Below, piece by piece: positions 8,926-17,009 of a stretch of DNA of 57,799 nt (within the stretch, counting starts at the first letter, position 1; each line of letters opens with the position of its first letter). Source of the stretch: Mesostigma viride (Eukaryota > Streptophyta > Mesostigmatophyceae > Mesostigmatales > Mesostigmataceae). Location of the stretch: positions 1 through 57,799 of the forward strand of contig RPFO01001092.1 of the NCBI GenBank assembly GCA_009746045.1. Reading direction: 5' to 3'. The notes beneath the pieces were generated by a model, which was given only the letters and a program-made list of their open reading frames with translations, did no database searches and was not told the DNA's origin. A program made the position numbers and the translations under genes.

Positions 8926-8947
8926 TTCTCGCTATATGAATTAATAC

Positions 8948-9232
8948 ATGACATCGATTGCACTTGTTCATCCTCATTGGCATCGCCCGAGAATGGCTTA
9001 TGCGCCAATTCCGAAACCCCAACCACCCCCAACGGGCGAGTTTGGAGGGGTAAACTATAGAGAGCCGGCTCCGGCTGTAAGAGGGATGTGCGCATATGCG
9101 AATAAAACGTTCTGTCAATTGGGATTGGAGAAATGCTCTCCCATGGGCGCATTGGAGTTTTTTAATACGTTTTTATTAGGATTGGTACTTCTCTGGGTGT
9201 TGGAGCTTGCAATTGAGTCAAGAAAGTTTTGA
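8948..9232 (+). CDS. Small Pro-rich protein with C-terminal membrane anchor
   Basis: A 94-residue protein. The first 45 residues are Pro-rich (I-P-K-P-Q-P-P-P-T), the middle holds three Cys (residues 48, 57, 63), and residues 68-87 form one hydrophobic segment, F-F-N-T-F-L-L-G-L-V-L-L-W-V-L. This is the pattern of a tail-anchored virion membrane protein. No family is recognised. The gene ends in a 20-base sequence that recurs near 9884. Confidence 0.6.
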   Translation: MTSIALVHPHWHRPRMAYAPIPKPQPPPTGEFGGVNYREPAPAVRGMCAYANKTFCQLGLEKCSPMGALEFFNTFLLGLVLLWVLELAIESRKF

Positions 9233-9306
9233 TATCAGGTGACACGGCAGATATAAAACGATTCGATGCGCTGTTGAAAAAAAATACTTATACTAAGTAC
9301 ATTTAC

Positions 9307-9858
9307 ATGAAGTGCAACAGGAAGACGAAGGCAGGTATAGCGTGTCAAAATATAACGAAGGAGAAGTTTGGTTGCCACCTACACCGGACGAGAAAGCACA
9401 GGACAGCCCAGAGAGTTTGCTTGCAATGGGGCGAAGATTCGATGCCATCAAGAGCCTCAACATCCATGACAGAAAGTACTAAGCCATTCTCGACCTCGGG
9501 TACCGACTGGGAGGCCGTGAAAGAATACTACGCAGCAGATAAAAAGATGAAGCAAGACAACGCTCGGATCACAAAGCTTTTTCGAGAGGCTAATGATATC
9601 GGAGTCGATGTGGAAAACGAGCGGCGCCCCTTCAGAAACGCACAAGGAATTGCTATAAAAGAGTTTCACCACGACAGGCGTGCAAAATTTGATGAGATGC
9701 TTAAAAGAGAGGAAGATGCCGTGAGGAAAGCGAACCTTTTCGAAGTAAGTGCAGACCTAAAGAACAAAGTCGAGAAAGGCGAAATCCCACGTAGCAACCA
9801 CGCGGCAAGTAGCAAGCGTTCAAAAAGAACCAAACGCAAACGTATGCTTAAATATTAA
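9307..9858 (+). CDS. Cys/His-motif protein, viral
   Basis: A 183-residue protein starting at ATG 9307; the open frame reaches further upstream but without a better ATG. Residues 3-26 carry C-x9-C-x9-C-x2-H with the K-T-K-x-G signature, a short putative zinc-binding motif that occurs at the N-terminus of many giant-virus proteins and is shared here with the F-box protein at 11484. The rest is charged and helical, ending in a strongly basic Lys/Arg tail. The function is unknown; nucleic-acid or protein binding is plausible. Confidence 0.65.
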   Translation: MKCNRKTKAGIACQNITKEKFGCHLHRTRKHRTAQRVCLQWGEDSMPSRASTSMTESTKPFSTSGTDWEAVKEYYAADKKMKQDNARITKLFREANDIGVDVENERRPFRNAQGIAIKEFHHDRRAKFDEMLKREEDAVRKANLFEVSADLKNKVEKGEIPRSNHAASSKRSKRTKRKRMLKY

Positions 9859-9888
9859 AATAAGAGTGTGTGGAAACTTGAAAGCGAG

Positions 9889-10275
9889 TCAAGAAACTTT
9901 TGATAAATTAAATCGAACTCTGCGAGTTGCGTCCAACACTTGCTGGGACTGAACTGGCTTTGGTTTACTTAAATTAGCATTTTTCTTAGGAATCGCTCCC
10001 CACTCCATGTATAGATGACTCGTTCCAACTATTTTTACACGAAATCCTTTTTTCGCGAACGACTTGCCAACGTGCCGCACGACCTTTTGCACATCGTATA
10101 TAGGCATTCCGAACTGGTACGTCGGCACTGCATACAACAAGGACGTATGGCCTTGAGAAGCAGTAGAACGAATGCAGTTTTCTACCGCCCTAGAAATCTT
10201 ATCCTCAACAATTCGTGAACCGGCTTGTGATGCTTTTACGAGGTCGTACGCGCTGCTCGCCGTTAGTCGAGACAT
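9889..10275 (-). CDS. Conserved giant-virus small protein
   Basis: A 128-residue protein; I choose the ATG at 10275, since the longer frame would run through the start of the divergent gene. The core V-P-T-Y-Q-F-G-M-P-I-Y-D-V, followed by a K-K-G-F-R-V strand and an M-E-W, matches a pattern I have seen in a widespread but uncharacterised Nucleocytoviricota family. The C-terminal 35 residues are basic. It is transcribed divergently from the gene at 10312. Confidence 0.6.
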   Translation of the reverse strand: MSRLTASSAYDLVKASQAGSRIVEDKISRAVENCIRSTASQGHTSLLYAVPTYQFGMPIYDVQKVVRHVGKSFAKKGFRVKIVGTSHLYMEWGAIPKKNANLSKPKPVQSQQVLDATRRVRFNLSKVS

Positions 10276-10311
10276 AAACTTCTCGCTCTTGTATACTATT
10301 CTGGGGAATAA
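10276..10311. promoter_or_regulatory. Divergent promoter, 36 bases
   Basis: The whole space between the starts at 10275 (minus) and 10312 (plus) is 36 bases and contains TTGTATACTATT, a palindromic TATA-like core. It must hold the upstream signals of at least one and probably both genes. Confidence 0.4.
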
Positions 10312-10776
10312 ATGGATTCCGACAACGCCCCGCCTGCCTCCACTGCGCTCGTAGCACTGAGGTCTCAAGAAGGGCTTTTTATTGTAGATTTTCCGTACGA
10401 ATGGTCATGGGCAAGCGTCGAGAAGTACATTCCTTCTCCCAAAATCTTAGACATACTGATGCCTTCTGGAGGCGTTCCGTACCGAGGTAGAAGCGTTTCC
10501 GTCTACTCTTCCGATACAAATGCATCTGAGGGACAAATAAACAAAACGGCCTCCCTTATTCTAGGCGAAACAGTGTTTCAAGACGTTTTATTCTTGAAAA
10601 CGGAAGACGGCGATGAGTCAAAGACTAAGACTCACAGATTCACATCCGAAAATGTGATGTACATGCTCAGACTTCCTAAGCAAGAATGGGTCGACCGCTT
10701 GTGCAGAGAAAACGAGGTTACGGGTAGATTCGGATCTTTACTCGACCGGCTCCAGGGTTGGAGCTCCGCCCTCTAG
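10312..10776 (+). CDS. Hypothetical protein, 154 residues
   Basis: A soluble-looking protein with no recognised domain. It has mixed alpha/beta character, a central Y-R-G-R-S-V-S-V-Y-S-S-D strand region and no Cys cluster or membrane helix. It is divergent from the conserved gene at 9889-10275, and its last 39 bases overlap the end of the convergent minus-strand gene at 10738. Confidence 0.6.
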   Translation: MDSDNAPPASTALVALRSQEGLFIVDFPYEWSWASVEKYIPSPKILDILMPSGGVPYRGRSVSVYSSDTNASEGQINKTASLILGETVFQDVLFLKTEDGDESKTKTHRFTSENVMYMLRLPKQEWVDRLCRENEVTGRFGSLLDRLQGWSSAL

Positions 10777-11436
10777 CACAATGGAGTGGGGAATGGCACC
10801 TTCTTGTACGTCCCCAGCCTCGCCCTTCGCGGCGTTATCACGGCTTTCCTGGATTCTTTGCTGGTTGAACTCCTTCGTCTTTAAACGATCCGTGTGATAC
10901 TTCTCCATGATCTTCTCCAGCCTCTGGTCAACATATCGGTGCTTGATTCCAGCGCGAAGATCATCGGGAACAGGCATCACGAGCCAATTGTACATCGAAA
11001 CTACAAAAATGTCGAAATTAGGATCGTTCTCCATCAACTTCCCGGCGTGCTCTTCCGCTGCTTCGATCGTGTCGAAAACCCCGCGAATTTTGATCGCGAT
11101 ATGAGTCGCGTTAGGAGGGGCCACAAAACTGATCACGGCGAGCTTTTGGCTTGATACTTGCAAGTTCTCCGGGTCCTCCTTCGCATCAACGGCCACCTGC
11201 TTCTTGACAACCTCGGGATCAATTGAAAGTGCAGGCTTGTCAGTATGAGGAGCTAGCGACATGTCTGGTTCAATCACTGTTGGAATCGCAGACGCGGTAG
11301 AAGTTCCGCCATCGGTTACGACGCGGTCAGGCATGGCACCCGTTTGTTGATACTCCAAGTGTTCCTCCTCAGTCAAAACGATAGGAGCGCCGAGACTCAC
11401 GTTCATCAACTTACCGCAATGAGCCGAGGAGTCCAT
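10738..11436 (-). CDS. DUF5832-like conserved giant-virus protein
   Basis: A 232-residue protein. The central part (about residues 98-150) has the order Q-K-L-A-V-I-S-F-V-A-P, I-A-I-K-I-R-G-V-F-D-T-I-E-A-A, D-P-N-F-D-I-F-V-V-S-M-Y-N-W-L. This is the signature I associate with the family called DUF5832, present across Nucleocytoviricota and of unknown function. The N-terminal 90 residues are low in complexity and the C-terminal 60 are charged and helical. An AT-rich ATATATC box lies upstream of the ATG on the minus strand. Confidence 0.7.
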   Translation of the reverse strand: MDSSAHCGKLMNVSLGAPIVLTEEEHLEYQQTGAMPDRVVTDGGTSTASAIPTVIEPDMSLAPHTDKPALSIDPEVVKKQVAVDAKEDPENLQVSSQKLAVISFVAPPNATHIAIKIRGVFDTIEAAEEHAGKLMENDPNFDIFVVSMYNWLVMPVPDDLRAGIKHRYVDQRLEKIMEKYHTDRLKTKEFNQQRIQESRDNAAKGEAGDVQEGAIPHSIVLEGGAPTLEPVE

Positions 11437-11483
11437 TTGACGTCGTGTTGATATATTCTTCTCGTCAAAATTATCAAAAGCCT

Positions 11484-12224
11484 TTAAACGAACCTGTACC
11501 TTCGTTGTTCTCCGCCATGGCCCTCATTCGTTTCAACCAATTCTCTTGCGGCATTTCCCTTTCGAACCGTATCCGTATATGTTTCTTCTGCTATTCGCAA
11601 CTTCTCTTCGGCATCCAATTGATTGGTAATAGCATCGTCAAACCAATTTCTTATATCCTGGTCTGATGGATTTTCAAGATGAAGTCCTGCGAGGTAATCG
11701 CGCCAATTTTGTGCTTCTTGAAATTCAATCTGTGCGTTCAACATTTTCTGTTCGTCTTTTTCACGGTACACTCTATCGACTTCCATCAGGAGTCCCGGAA
11801 TGTGCTCATAAAAATATTTGGAAGTACTCCTTAACGCGGCTATGTCGGAATAGCCCACACCGTGCAAAACAGATACTAAGGCAGTAGGAGGTAGTGCACC
11901 TAATCGAAACGTGTTTTTTTTCTCCTCCTCCGCTCGTTGCCGCTCTATTTCCCTTACTCGCGCTAAAAACTCGCGATTTGGACGAGTATGTGTTTCAGAA
12001 AGATCTGAGACATTAGGCGACGTGGAATAGGGCACCGGACCTATTTGAAATATCTTTTGCCTTTTTGTATTATCACTTTGTTTACTTTCCGACAAATTAT
12101 CATCGCGAAAACGTTTGGTTCCGCGAGCCGTGTGTGTTCTTGTGTGGAGATGACACGATTTCTTGCCCCTTAAAACCTGATTTAGACATCGACCTCCGCT
12201 TTTGGTCTTCTCACCGCACTTCAT
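11484..12224 (-). CDS. F-box protein with N-terminal Cys/His motif
   Basis: A 246-residue protein. Residues 3-27 carry the C-x9-C-x10-C-x2-H motif also found in the protein at 9307. Near residue 111 it has L-P-P-T-A-L-V-S-V-L-H followed by a D-I-A-A-L-R-S-T-S-K helix, which fits an F-box (binding to Skp1 of a host SCF ubiquitin ligase). The remainder is helical with an N-W-x-D-Y segment near 185. Together with the RING protein at 4336 it suggests interference with host ubiquitination. The F-box call is from motif shape only. Confidence 0.65.
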   Translation of the reverse strand: MKCGEKTKSGGRCLNQVLRGKKSCHLHTRTHTARGTKRFRDDNLSESKQSDNTKRQKIFQIGPVPYSTSPNVSDLSETHTRPNREFLARVREIERQRAEEEKKNTFRLGALPPTALVSVLHGVGYSDIAALRSTSKYFYEHIPGLLMEVDRVYREKDEQKMLNAQIEFQEAQNWRDYLAGLHLENPSDQDIRNWFDDAITNQLDAEEKLRIAEETYTDTVRKGNAARELVETNEGHGGEQRRYRFV

Positions 12225-12253
12225 TCCTTTTCAATACGAATCAAAATTTTCTT

Positions 12254-12766
12254 CTAAGCTTCGATAATCCGGTCGATAATAATCGGATCCGTCTGATTAT
12301 TACGAAGAGTCGCGACTGTGTACTGAGGAAGTGCGTTCACAAAAGATCCCAAATTTGATTCGCCAAGCGCCACGGCAATAAGCCTCTCAAAGTAGTCCGT
12401 ATTGGAAAACTCGCTCCTATCTCTTTTCAGTTTTTCCCACAAGTCCTTATTAAGTTCCTCAATGAGATCCCATTGATCCTCGCAGCTTTTACGAGTGACA
12501 GATCGTCGTTCAAGTAGCTTTATATCGTTACGAGACTCGTACGTCATTCTTGCTTTCTGAACGATTTTATCGATCGGGATGTCGACCCGATAGGTGCACC
12601 GGAACCTGTTCTTGATAGCGTCTAGGTTTTGACCCGACAAAAATTTTCGATAAACAGGGTACATTTTTTCCACTAGTTTTTTGTCTTCTAGCCTTCCGAT
12701 GGCGGTTGTGGTTCCGCCAACAAAGTCCGCATATGAAATGTTGAAAGGTACGTTTATCGGAATCAT
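12254..12766 (-). CDS. Hypothetical protein, about 170 residues
   Basis: No family is recognised. The longest frame starts at 12796, but that ATG overlaps the ATG of the divergent resolvase gene by two bases; the next ATG (12766) leaves a 28-base TATA-containing gap and is preferred. The protein is charged and helical, with a basic centre. No membrane segment is visible. Confidence 0.55.
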   Translation of the reverse strand: MIPINVPFNISYADFVGGTTTAIGRLEDKKLVEKMYPVYRKFLSGQNLDAIKNRFRCTYRVDIPIDKIVQKARMTYESRNDIKLLERRSVTRKSCEDQWDLIEELNKDLWEKLKRDRSEFSNTDYFERLIAVALGESNLGSFVNALPQYTVATLRNNQTDPIIIDRIIEA

Positions 12767-12794
12767 GATACTATATATGCGAGAATTGTGAGCC
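12767..12794. promoter_or_regulatory. Divergent promoter with TATA core
   Basis: A 28-base gap between the preferred start at 12766 (minus) and the resolvase ATG at 12795 (plus). It holds ACTATATATG about 20 bases before the resolvase ATG. Confidence 0.35.
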
Positions 12795-13379
12795 ATGAAG
12801 TTGGTAAGTTTTGACGTGGGGATCGCGAACTTATCCTATTGCTTTCTAAACTCCGAAGAAGACCTAGAATCAAATGAGTTTGCAAGCAATATCAAGTTCG
12901 AAATTCTCAAGTGGGAACTCATCAACCTCGGCGCTACGTCTTTGGATGACGCGTGTAAAAAGGTATTGACAACTCTAAACGAGCGAATCGGATGGTTGGG
13001 AACGGCGGACCGAGTCGTCATCGAACGTCAGCCGAACACGAACGCCAAGATGAAAGCTCTCTCTTACGTCATCATGTCCTTTTTCGAGTGTCACAACTTA
13101 TTTAAATCGACAGAAATCCAAACCAATCTCTACTCTCCGGCTCACAAATTGAAAGTCTACACGGGCCCTGAAATCGTCTGCGACCTAAAAGACAAGTACA
13201 GATACAACAAGAAAGTTTCCATCGAGCAAGTTACCCGAATCCTGCAAAAGGTGCCCGCGTGGATCGAGTTTTTTGAGGGGCTTGGTAAGAAAGACGACGC
13301 CGCGGACGCCCTTTTGCAAGGACTGTCTTGTTTTTTAAAAACGAGAGAGGTTAGTCGAAAAAAAATTGTTCGTCTGTAA
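12795..13379 (+). CDS. Holliday junction resolvase, poxvirus A22 / RuvC-like
   Basis: A 194-residue RNase H-fold nuclease. The acidic catalytic set is visible: D7 in S-F-D-V-G-I-A-N-L, E77 in V-V-I-E-R-Q-P-N, and the C-terminal K-K-D-D-A-A-D-A-L-L near residues 166-175. The R-Q-P-x-x-N segment after E77 is typical of the viral A22-like/mitochondrial group. The enzyme resolves branched DNA during recombination and genome maturation. The exonuclease gene follows immediately, consistent with a recombination module. Its length is normal for the family. Confidence 0.88.
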   Translation: MKLVSFDVGIANLSYCFLNSEEDLESNEFASNIKFEILKWELINLGATSLDDACKKVLTTLNERIGWLGTADRVVIERQPNTNAKMKALSYVIMSFFECHNLFKSTEIQTNLYSPAHKLKVYTGPEIVCDLKDKYRYNKKVSIEQVTRILQKVPAWIEFFEGLGKKDDAADALLQGLSCFLKTREVSRKKIVRL

Positions 13380-13402
13380 GGAGACGCAAAAAATCGGCGA
13401 GG

Positions 13403-14284
13403 ATGGGAAGCGGAATATCGCAAGTTGCGGTCCACAGCTCGATGGACTCTGAAATCCATCCTGCCGTTATCGAACTCATGCGAGTCAAGGCGCCTCCGCA
13501 GAAGAGTCCCGAGTGGTACGCGATACGAGACAAGATGTTGACTGCGTCGGATCTGGCGGCGGCAATTGGATGGAACCCGTATCAAAGCCGCAAGAAGCTC
13601 CTCCGAAAAAAACTCGGAGACCAAAAGTACGCTTTCACGGTAACGCTGCCACCAAGTGGGGAAATGACAACGAAGACATCGCTGCAGAAGAGTACTCCAA
13701 GAAGACGGGCAAAAAGTGTCTCTGTTTCGGCCTCATCGCGCACCCTCTCCACCCCTGGCTCGGCGGAAGCCCAGACAGAGTGACAACGACGGAATTTTGG
13801 TCGAAATCAAGTGTCCTATGAAGCGCAAAATCACGCACGAGTGCCCTAAGTATTACATCCCGCAGGTCCAAATACTGTTGGAGATATTGAACCTCGAGAT
13901 CGCGCACTTTGTGCAGTTTTCCCCTGCCACGACATGGACGAGCAGGTTTTAGACATTCTAGAGATTCGGCGGGACCGGGACTGGTTTCGTAAGTACTTTC
14001 CTGTGATGCAGTCCTTTCGCAATGAATGGATGGAGATCGACGCAAAAGGAGGCATCGACTACCTTGACAAGACCGGTGTGTTCGCGGCTTCCGACTCTCC
14101 TTCCCCGACAACTTCGGATACGGATTCGGAAACGAAAACGCCTAAGAAGAGAAAATCGGTAACGCTCGAAGAACCGTTCCCATTCCTCGATCGAGATCCG
14201 ATCAAGGAACCATCACCTCCACCAAGCACGCCTGAGGCCTCTGAGGTCGTTCACAAAGATGTCCAGAACTTCACGTTTTGGTAG
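13403..14284 (+). CDS. YqaJ-like viral exonuclease (three frameshifts)
   Basis: A lambda-exonuclease-type (YqaJ) recombinase read in four pieces: start to about 13633, then about 13633-13790, 13790-13927 and 13927 to the stop. Motifs appear in the right order across the pieces: P-E-W-Y-A-I-R...T-A-S-D near residue 40, G-S-P-D-R-V then D-G-I-L-V-E-I-K-C-P (the catalytic D...E-x-K), and Y-Y-I-P-Q-V-Q. The shifts sit at GCTTTC, ACAACGACGG and GTTTTCCCC. The C-terminal 60 residues are Pro/Glu/Ser-rich. It would resect DNA ends for annealing-type recombination next to the resolvase. All catalytic residues persist, so consensus error is as likely as decay. Confidence 0.75.
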
Positions 14285-14474
14285 CCATCACCCCGATGCA
14301 GACAAGAGAGGGTATCATCGAAAGAAAACCCAACGCGATGAAGATTCTACTAGGAAGGTTCTGCATATTTGTTGCTGTTTGGGGGTTTGGAGGAATTAGA
14401 ACCACCCCGATGTAAAATGATATGATTGCAAGAAAGAATGTCTCCCATGTACTTTTTAAGCATTGGATTATCAT
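14271..14474 (-). CDS. Small two-pass membrane protein
   Basis: A 67-residue protein with hydrophobic segments near residues 12-28 and 45-64. No family is recognised. Its end overlaps the end of the exonuclease gene by 14 bases. It is the last gene of a minus-strand run reaching up to 17.8 kb. Confidence 0.55.
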   Translation of the reverse strand: MIIQCLKSTWETFFLAIISFYIGVVLIPPNPQTATNMQNLPSRIFIALGFLSMIPSLVCIGVMATKT

Positions 14475-14485
14475 TTGTATTATGA

Positions 14486-15088
14486 TTAAGCAAACAATTC
14501 GTTATTGTTAATAAATGAACGGAACTTGTTAATGTTGTCCCTGGAACTAAGACCCCATTCCGAAGGGTCGCTTACAAACTTGATGACGGTTTCCATTGTC
14601 ACACTCGTTGCATCAAAGAACGACCATAATGCGATGAACATGCTAGCCTTAGGTTCTTTGTCGACAGCCGAATTGAACGTGGACAGTGTCGACGCCTTGT
14701 AGCGCTTGTAGTCGTCCAAGGAAACCTTCAGCGCTGCACGACCCGAAATGTCGTTTACATCTGCGTTGTCGTATGCGGCTTGCTTCTCCTTTTCCTCGAC
14801 ATCAAACACGGCAAGCCCCGCCTTTTTTAGGGCAGAACGTAACGCTGCGTCTGAAGTTGTTACAACAGGCGTGACGAACTTGCTTCCGGGAGCTTCAAGC
14901 TTAAACTTCTCGGAGTCGACCCATTCTAGAGTTTTCAGAGGCCGCGTGCTCGTGTCAACGCTGATAAAACTGTATAAGTTGGAAACATACAAATCAAACT
15001 TATCCATGACCCCTAAATCAATAAAAAAACGCGCCATGGCATTGTAACTCCGAAAAGGAGCATCTCCCGTGTAGAGGTAGGACCTCAT
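14486..15088 (-). CDS. Hypothetical protein, 200 residues
   Basis: No domain is recognised. It is soluble-looking with aromatic and Asp/Lys-rich segments; the C-terminus has N-I-N-K-F-R-S-F-I-N-N-N, slightly like N-V-N-K-F-N-A-I at the end of the next gene. The ATG overlaps the stop of the upstream gene (start 15088, upstream stop 15085), so the two are probably co-expressed. Position among membrane proteins suggests a virion role. Confidence 0.6.
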   Translation of the reverse strand: MRSYLYTGDAPFRSYNAMARFFIDLGVMDKFDLYVSNLYSFISVDTSTRPLKTLEWVDSEKFKLEAPGSKFVTPVVTTSDAALRSALKKAGLAVFDVEEKEKQAAYDNADVNDISGRAALKVSLDDYKRYKASTLSTFNSAVDKEPKASMFIALWSFFDATSVTMETVIKFVSDPSEWGLSSRDNINKFRSFINNNELFA

Positions 15089-15732
15089 GACAGAATACCA
15101 CGCGCTCCAATCGCGTTGAATTTGTTCACGTTGTCATTTGCCACCTTTCGCGGCTCGCTATTCTCAGCCAATGCGTCGCGGAGGCTTCGTAGTCGATCAG
15201 CTTCCGCGGAGGCGTTTTTCTCGAGACCGTCAAGCAATTTAGAACGAATATTAGAAGCCGAATATCGAAAAATGGCACGATACATTCTTTGGATATGTGA
15301 CAATGTTTCGAACTTGAGATTCTCGACGCCTGTCATCTGGGAGGCAGCGTCAAGAGCAGCAATGTCCGCTGAAGACGGCAAAGCAAGGTGATCCGTTTTA
15401 TTGGCAGCACGAATTCGCATCTCTTCTAATATTTCTTTGGCCCTCGGGTCTTCCCTTTGACCACCAGTGATCTTCAAAATCTTTGTTAACTCGTTGGAAA
15501 GCTCCATTTCCGTCATATCTTTGTAGCTTTTAGGTTTAATATCTCTTATAAGCGATGCGGCTAACTCTTCAGCGGCAGCGTCGTCCATGACATCCTTTTC
15601 TTCGTCTCGAGTATCTTTCTCTTCGCCGTCGTTATTGTCTTCTTTGTCCGGTTCGTTCTGAGCAACCTGGTAAGCGACGTACACTCCTGCCGCGACGATC
15701 AGCCCGATTCCTAGACCCAAAGCAGCACTCAT
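15085..15732 (-). CDS. Membrane-anchored helical protein, likely virion
   Basis: A 215-residue protein from ATG 15732, preferred over an upstream alternative because a TATATAA box lies about 10 bases before it on the minus strand. Residues 3-23 are one hydrophobic segment (A-L-G-L-G-I-G-L-I-V-A-A-G-V-Y-V-A-Y), then a very acidic linker and a helical charged domain. The topology is that of a single-pass protein with a large cytoplasmic or virion-internal domain. The family is not recognised. Confidence 0.65.
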   Translation of the reverse strand: MSAALGLGIGLIVAAGVYVAYQVAQNEPDKEDNNDGEEKDTRDEEKDVMDDAAAEELAASLIRDIKPKSYKDMTEMELSNELTKILKITGGQREDPRAKEILEEMRIRAANKTDHLALPSSADIAALDAASQMTGVENLKFETLSHIQRMYRAIFRYSASNIRSKLLDGLEKNASAEADRLRSLRDALAENSEPRKVANDNVNKFNAIGARGILS

Positions 15733-15758
15733 TCCATTTATATAACACAACAAACGAT

Positions 15759-16556
15759 TTATAGTTCTTCTTTGCCGAACACCCGGTCTTTAAATTCGTC
15801 ACTAAATGCGTCGTATGCGAATGCATACATCGGCAGAGGGAAGTGATACCGAAAAAGGGAGGTCACGTCACCAAACTTTCTCGGTTTTCCCGGGTAGAAC
15901 GCCCGCTCGGGATCTTCTAGGTCGACATACCCAGTGTGCTTCGGATGGACCGTGGACCCGACTCGATACGGGTGTTTGACAGGGAACATCGGGTCGCGCT
16001 TTGTCTTATACTCGTTGAAGTGGGAGGAAGAGTATCTCTCGTTGTCTCCGTCCGCTTTGTCTCCGTGAAGAAAAACCAAACGGTTCGAAAAACCGTTTAA
16101 ATCACTGATTGTCGTTTCAGGTCGGTGTAAAGACATTATAGCGTTATATGGGCAAACGACACAGGGGGATCGAGGAACTTCCACGCCAGACTTCGGTCCA
16201 TACACAAACTTTCCTGAAATCTGGCTCAAAAGCGACCCGTCTACGGGGTCAATGAGCAACGTATTGCTGTTTTCGACGAGCCCGGTTGTTCGAACATCGA
16301 ACGGATACGTGGTCGCGCACCCGGTGTAAGGACAGTACGTGATGCTGCTCCCTGATACGACAGCCACTTCTCGTTGCTCCATCACCCTCTGGGGGATAAC
16401 GAGAAGAGACGAACGGATCGGCGTGACGATCACCTCGTCCGATGGTAAGAGGTATGCGGGCGGCACCTCTGTGATTAGCGGCGACGTGATGGCAGGGACG
16501 ATGTTTACTCCCAAGTCGCTCGTGTTTCCATCAAATCGGTGAAACACGAGGCTCAT
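15759..16556 (-). CDS. Hypothetical protein, 265 residues
   Basis: No family is recognised. The first half is beta-rich with Y-C-P-Y-T-G-C-A and C-V-V-C-P-Y motifs around residues 94-140, which could bind a metal or form disulfides. The second half is rich in Phe, Tyr, Pro and Arg (Y-H-F-P-L-P-M-Y-A-F). There is no signal peptide or membrane helix. It lies in the run of candidate virion genes. Confidence 0.6.
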   Translation of the reverse strand: MSLVFHRFDGNTSDLGVNIVPAITSPLITEVPPAYLLPSDEVIVTPIRSSLLVIPQRVMEQREVAVVSGSSITYCPYTGCATTYPFDVRTTGLVENSNTLLIDPVDGSLLSQISGKFVYGPKSGVEVPRSPCVVCPYNAIMSLHRPETTISDLNGFSNRLVFLHGDKADGDNERYSSSHFNEYKTKRDPMFPVKHPYRVGSTVHPKHTGYVDLEDPERAFYPGKPRKFGDVTSLFRYHFPLPMYAFAYDAFSDEFKDRVFGKEEL

Positions 16557-16561
16557 ACTTT

Positions 16562-16804
16562 CTAATAATCAGGACGAATATATTCCGGAGCGATTGAAAA
16601 TGACGCCACGAAGTCGCAAAAATCAGAGAAATTCGCGTTTTTTAGGAAAGGAAGCCCCGAGGCTTCTATCATTTCACGCAGTGCAAGATAGAGATTTAGC
16701 AAGTCGTCCCGGTAATAGCTTTGAAAGCCGTCAGGAAGATCATCGATCACTGGCTCTAAGTTTTCGCTCGTGACGTCATACCCTGTCAAGTTGAGAGTGT
16801 CCAT
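16562..16804 (-). CDS. Small acidic hypothetical protein
   Basis: An 80-residue acidic protein from ATG 16804 (the open frame extends to 16840, but that overlaps the next gene). It is rich in Asp, Tyr and Leu. No motif is recognised. It is packed between neighbours with only a few bases of spacing on each side. Confidence 0.55.
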   Translation of the reverse strand: MDTLNLTGYDVTSENLEPVIDDLPDGFQSYYRDDLLNLYLALREMIEASGLPFLKNANFSDFCDFVASFSIAPEYIRPDY

Positions 16805-16805
16805 T

Positions 16806-16994
16806 TTACTTTGACGTAAGTACAGATACGTACAACGCAAGCGATAGAGCTACGAGCCAAAAAGGTAGAAGCGTCTGATTTTCTCCGACGCCAAAAGGTA
16901 TAGGATCTCCGTTCTCTTCAAACATGCACCGTGGTCGGGCGACCAGTAGCATGTACACGCTTAAGAAATAAACTGCGATCGATATAGCGCGCAT
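16806..16994 (-). CDS. Small two-pass membrane protein with PFGVGE motif
   Basis: A 62-residue protein with hydrophobic ends (residues 3-18 and 43-59) and a short loop containing C-M-F-E-E-N-G-D-P-I-P-F-G-V-G-E-N-Q-T. Small membrane proteins with such a loop are common in giant viruses, though I cannot name the family. It ends two bases before the next gene starts. Confidence 0.6.
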   Translation of the reverse strand: MRAISIAVYFLSVYMLLVARPRCMFEENGDPIPFGVGENQTLLPFWLVALSLALYVSVLTSK

Positions 16995-17009
16995 TTCGAT
17001 ACCATACGG

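Noticed and set aside
7292-9118. 608-codon minus-strand ORF antisense to the SF3 helicase
   Set aside because: It lies entirely opposite a well supported helicase gene, has a composition typical of reverse-complemented coding sequence, and shows no domain. A shadow frame.
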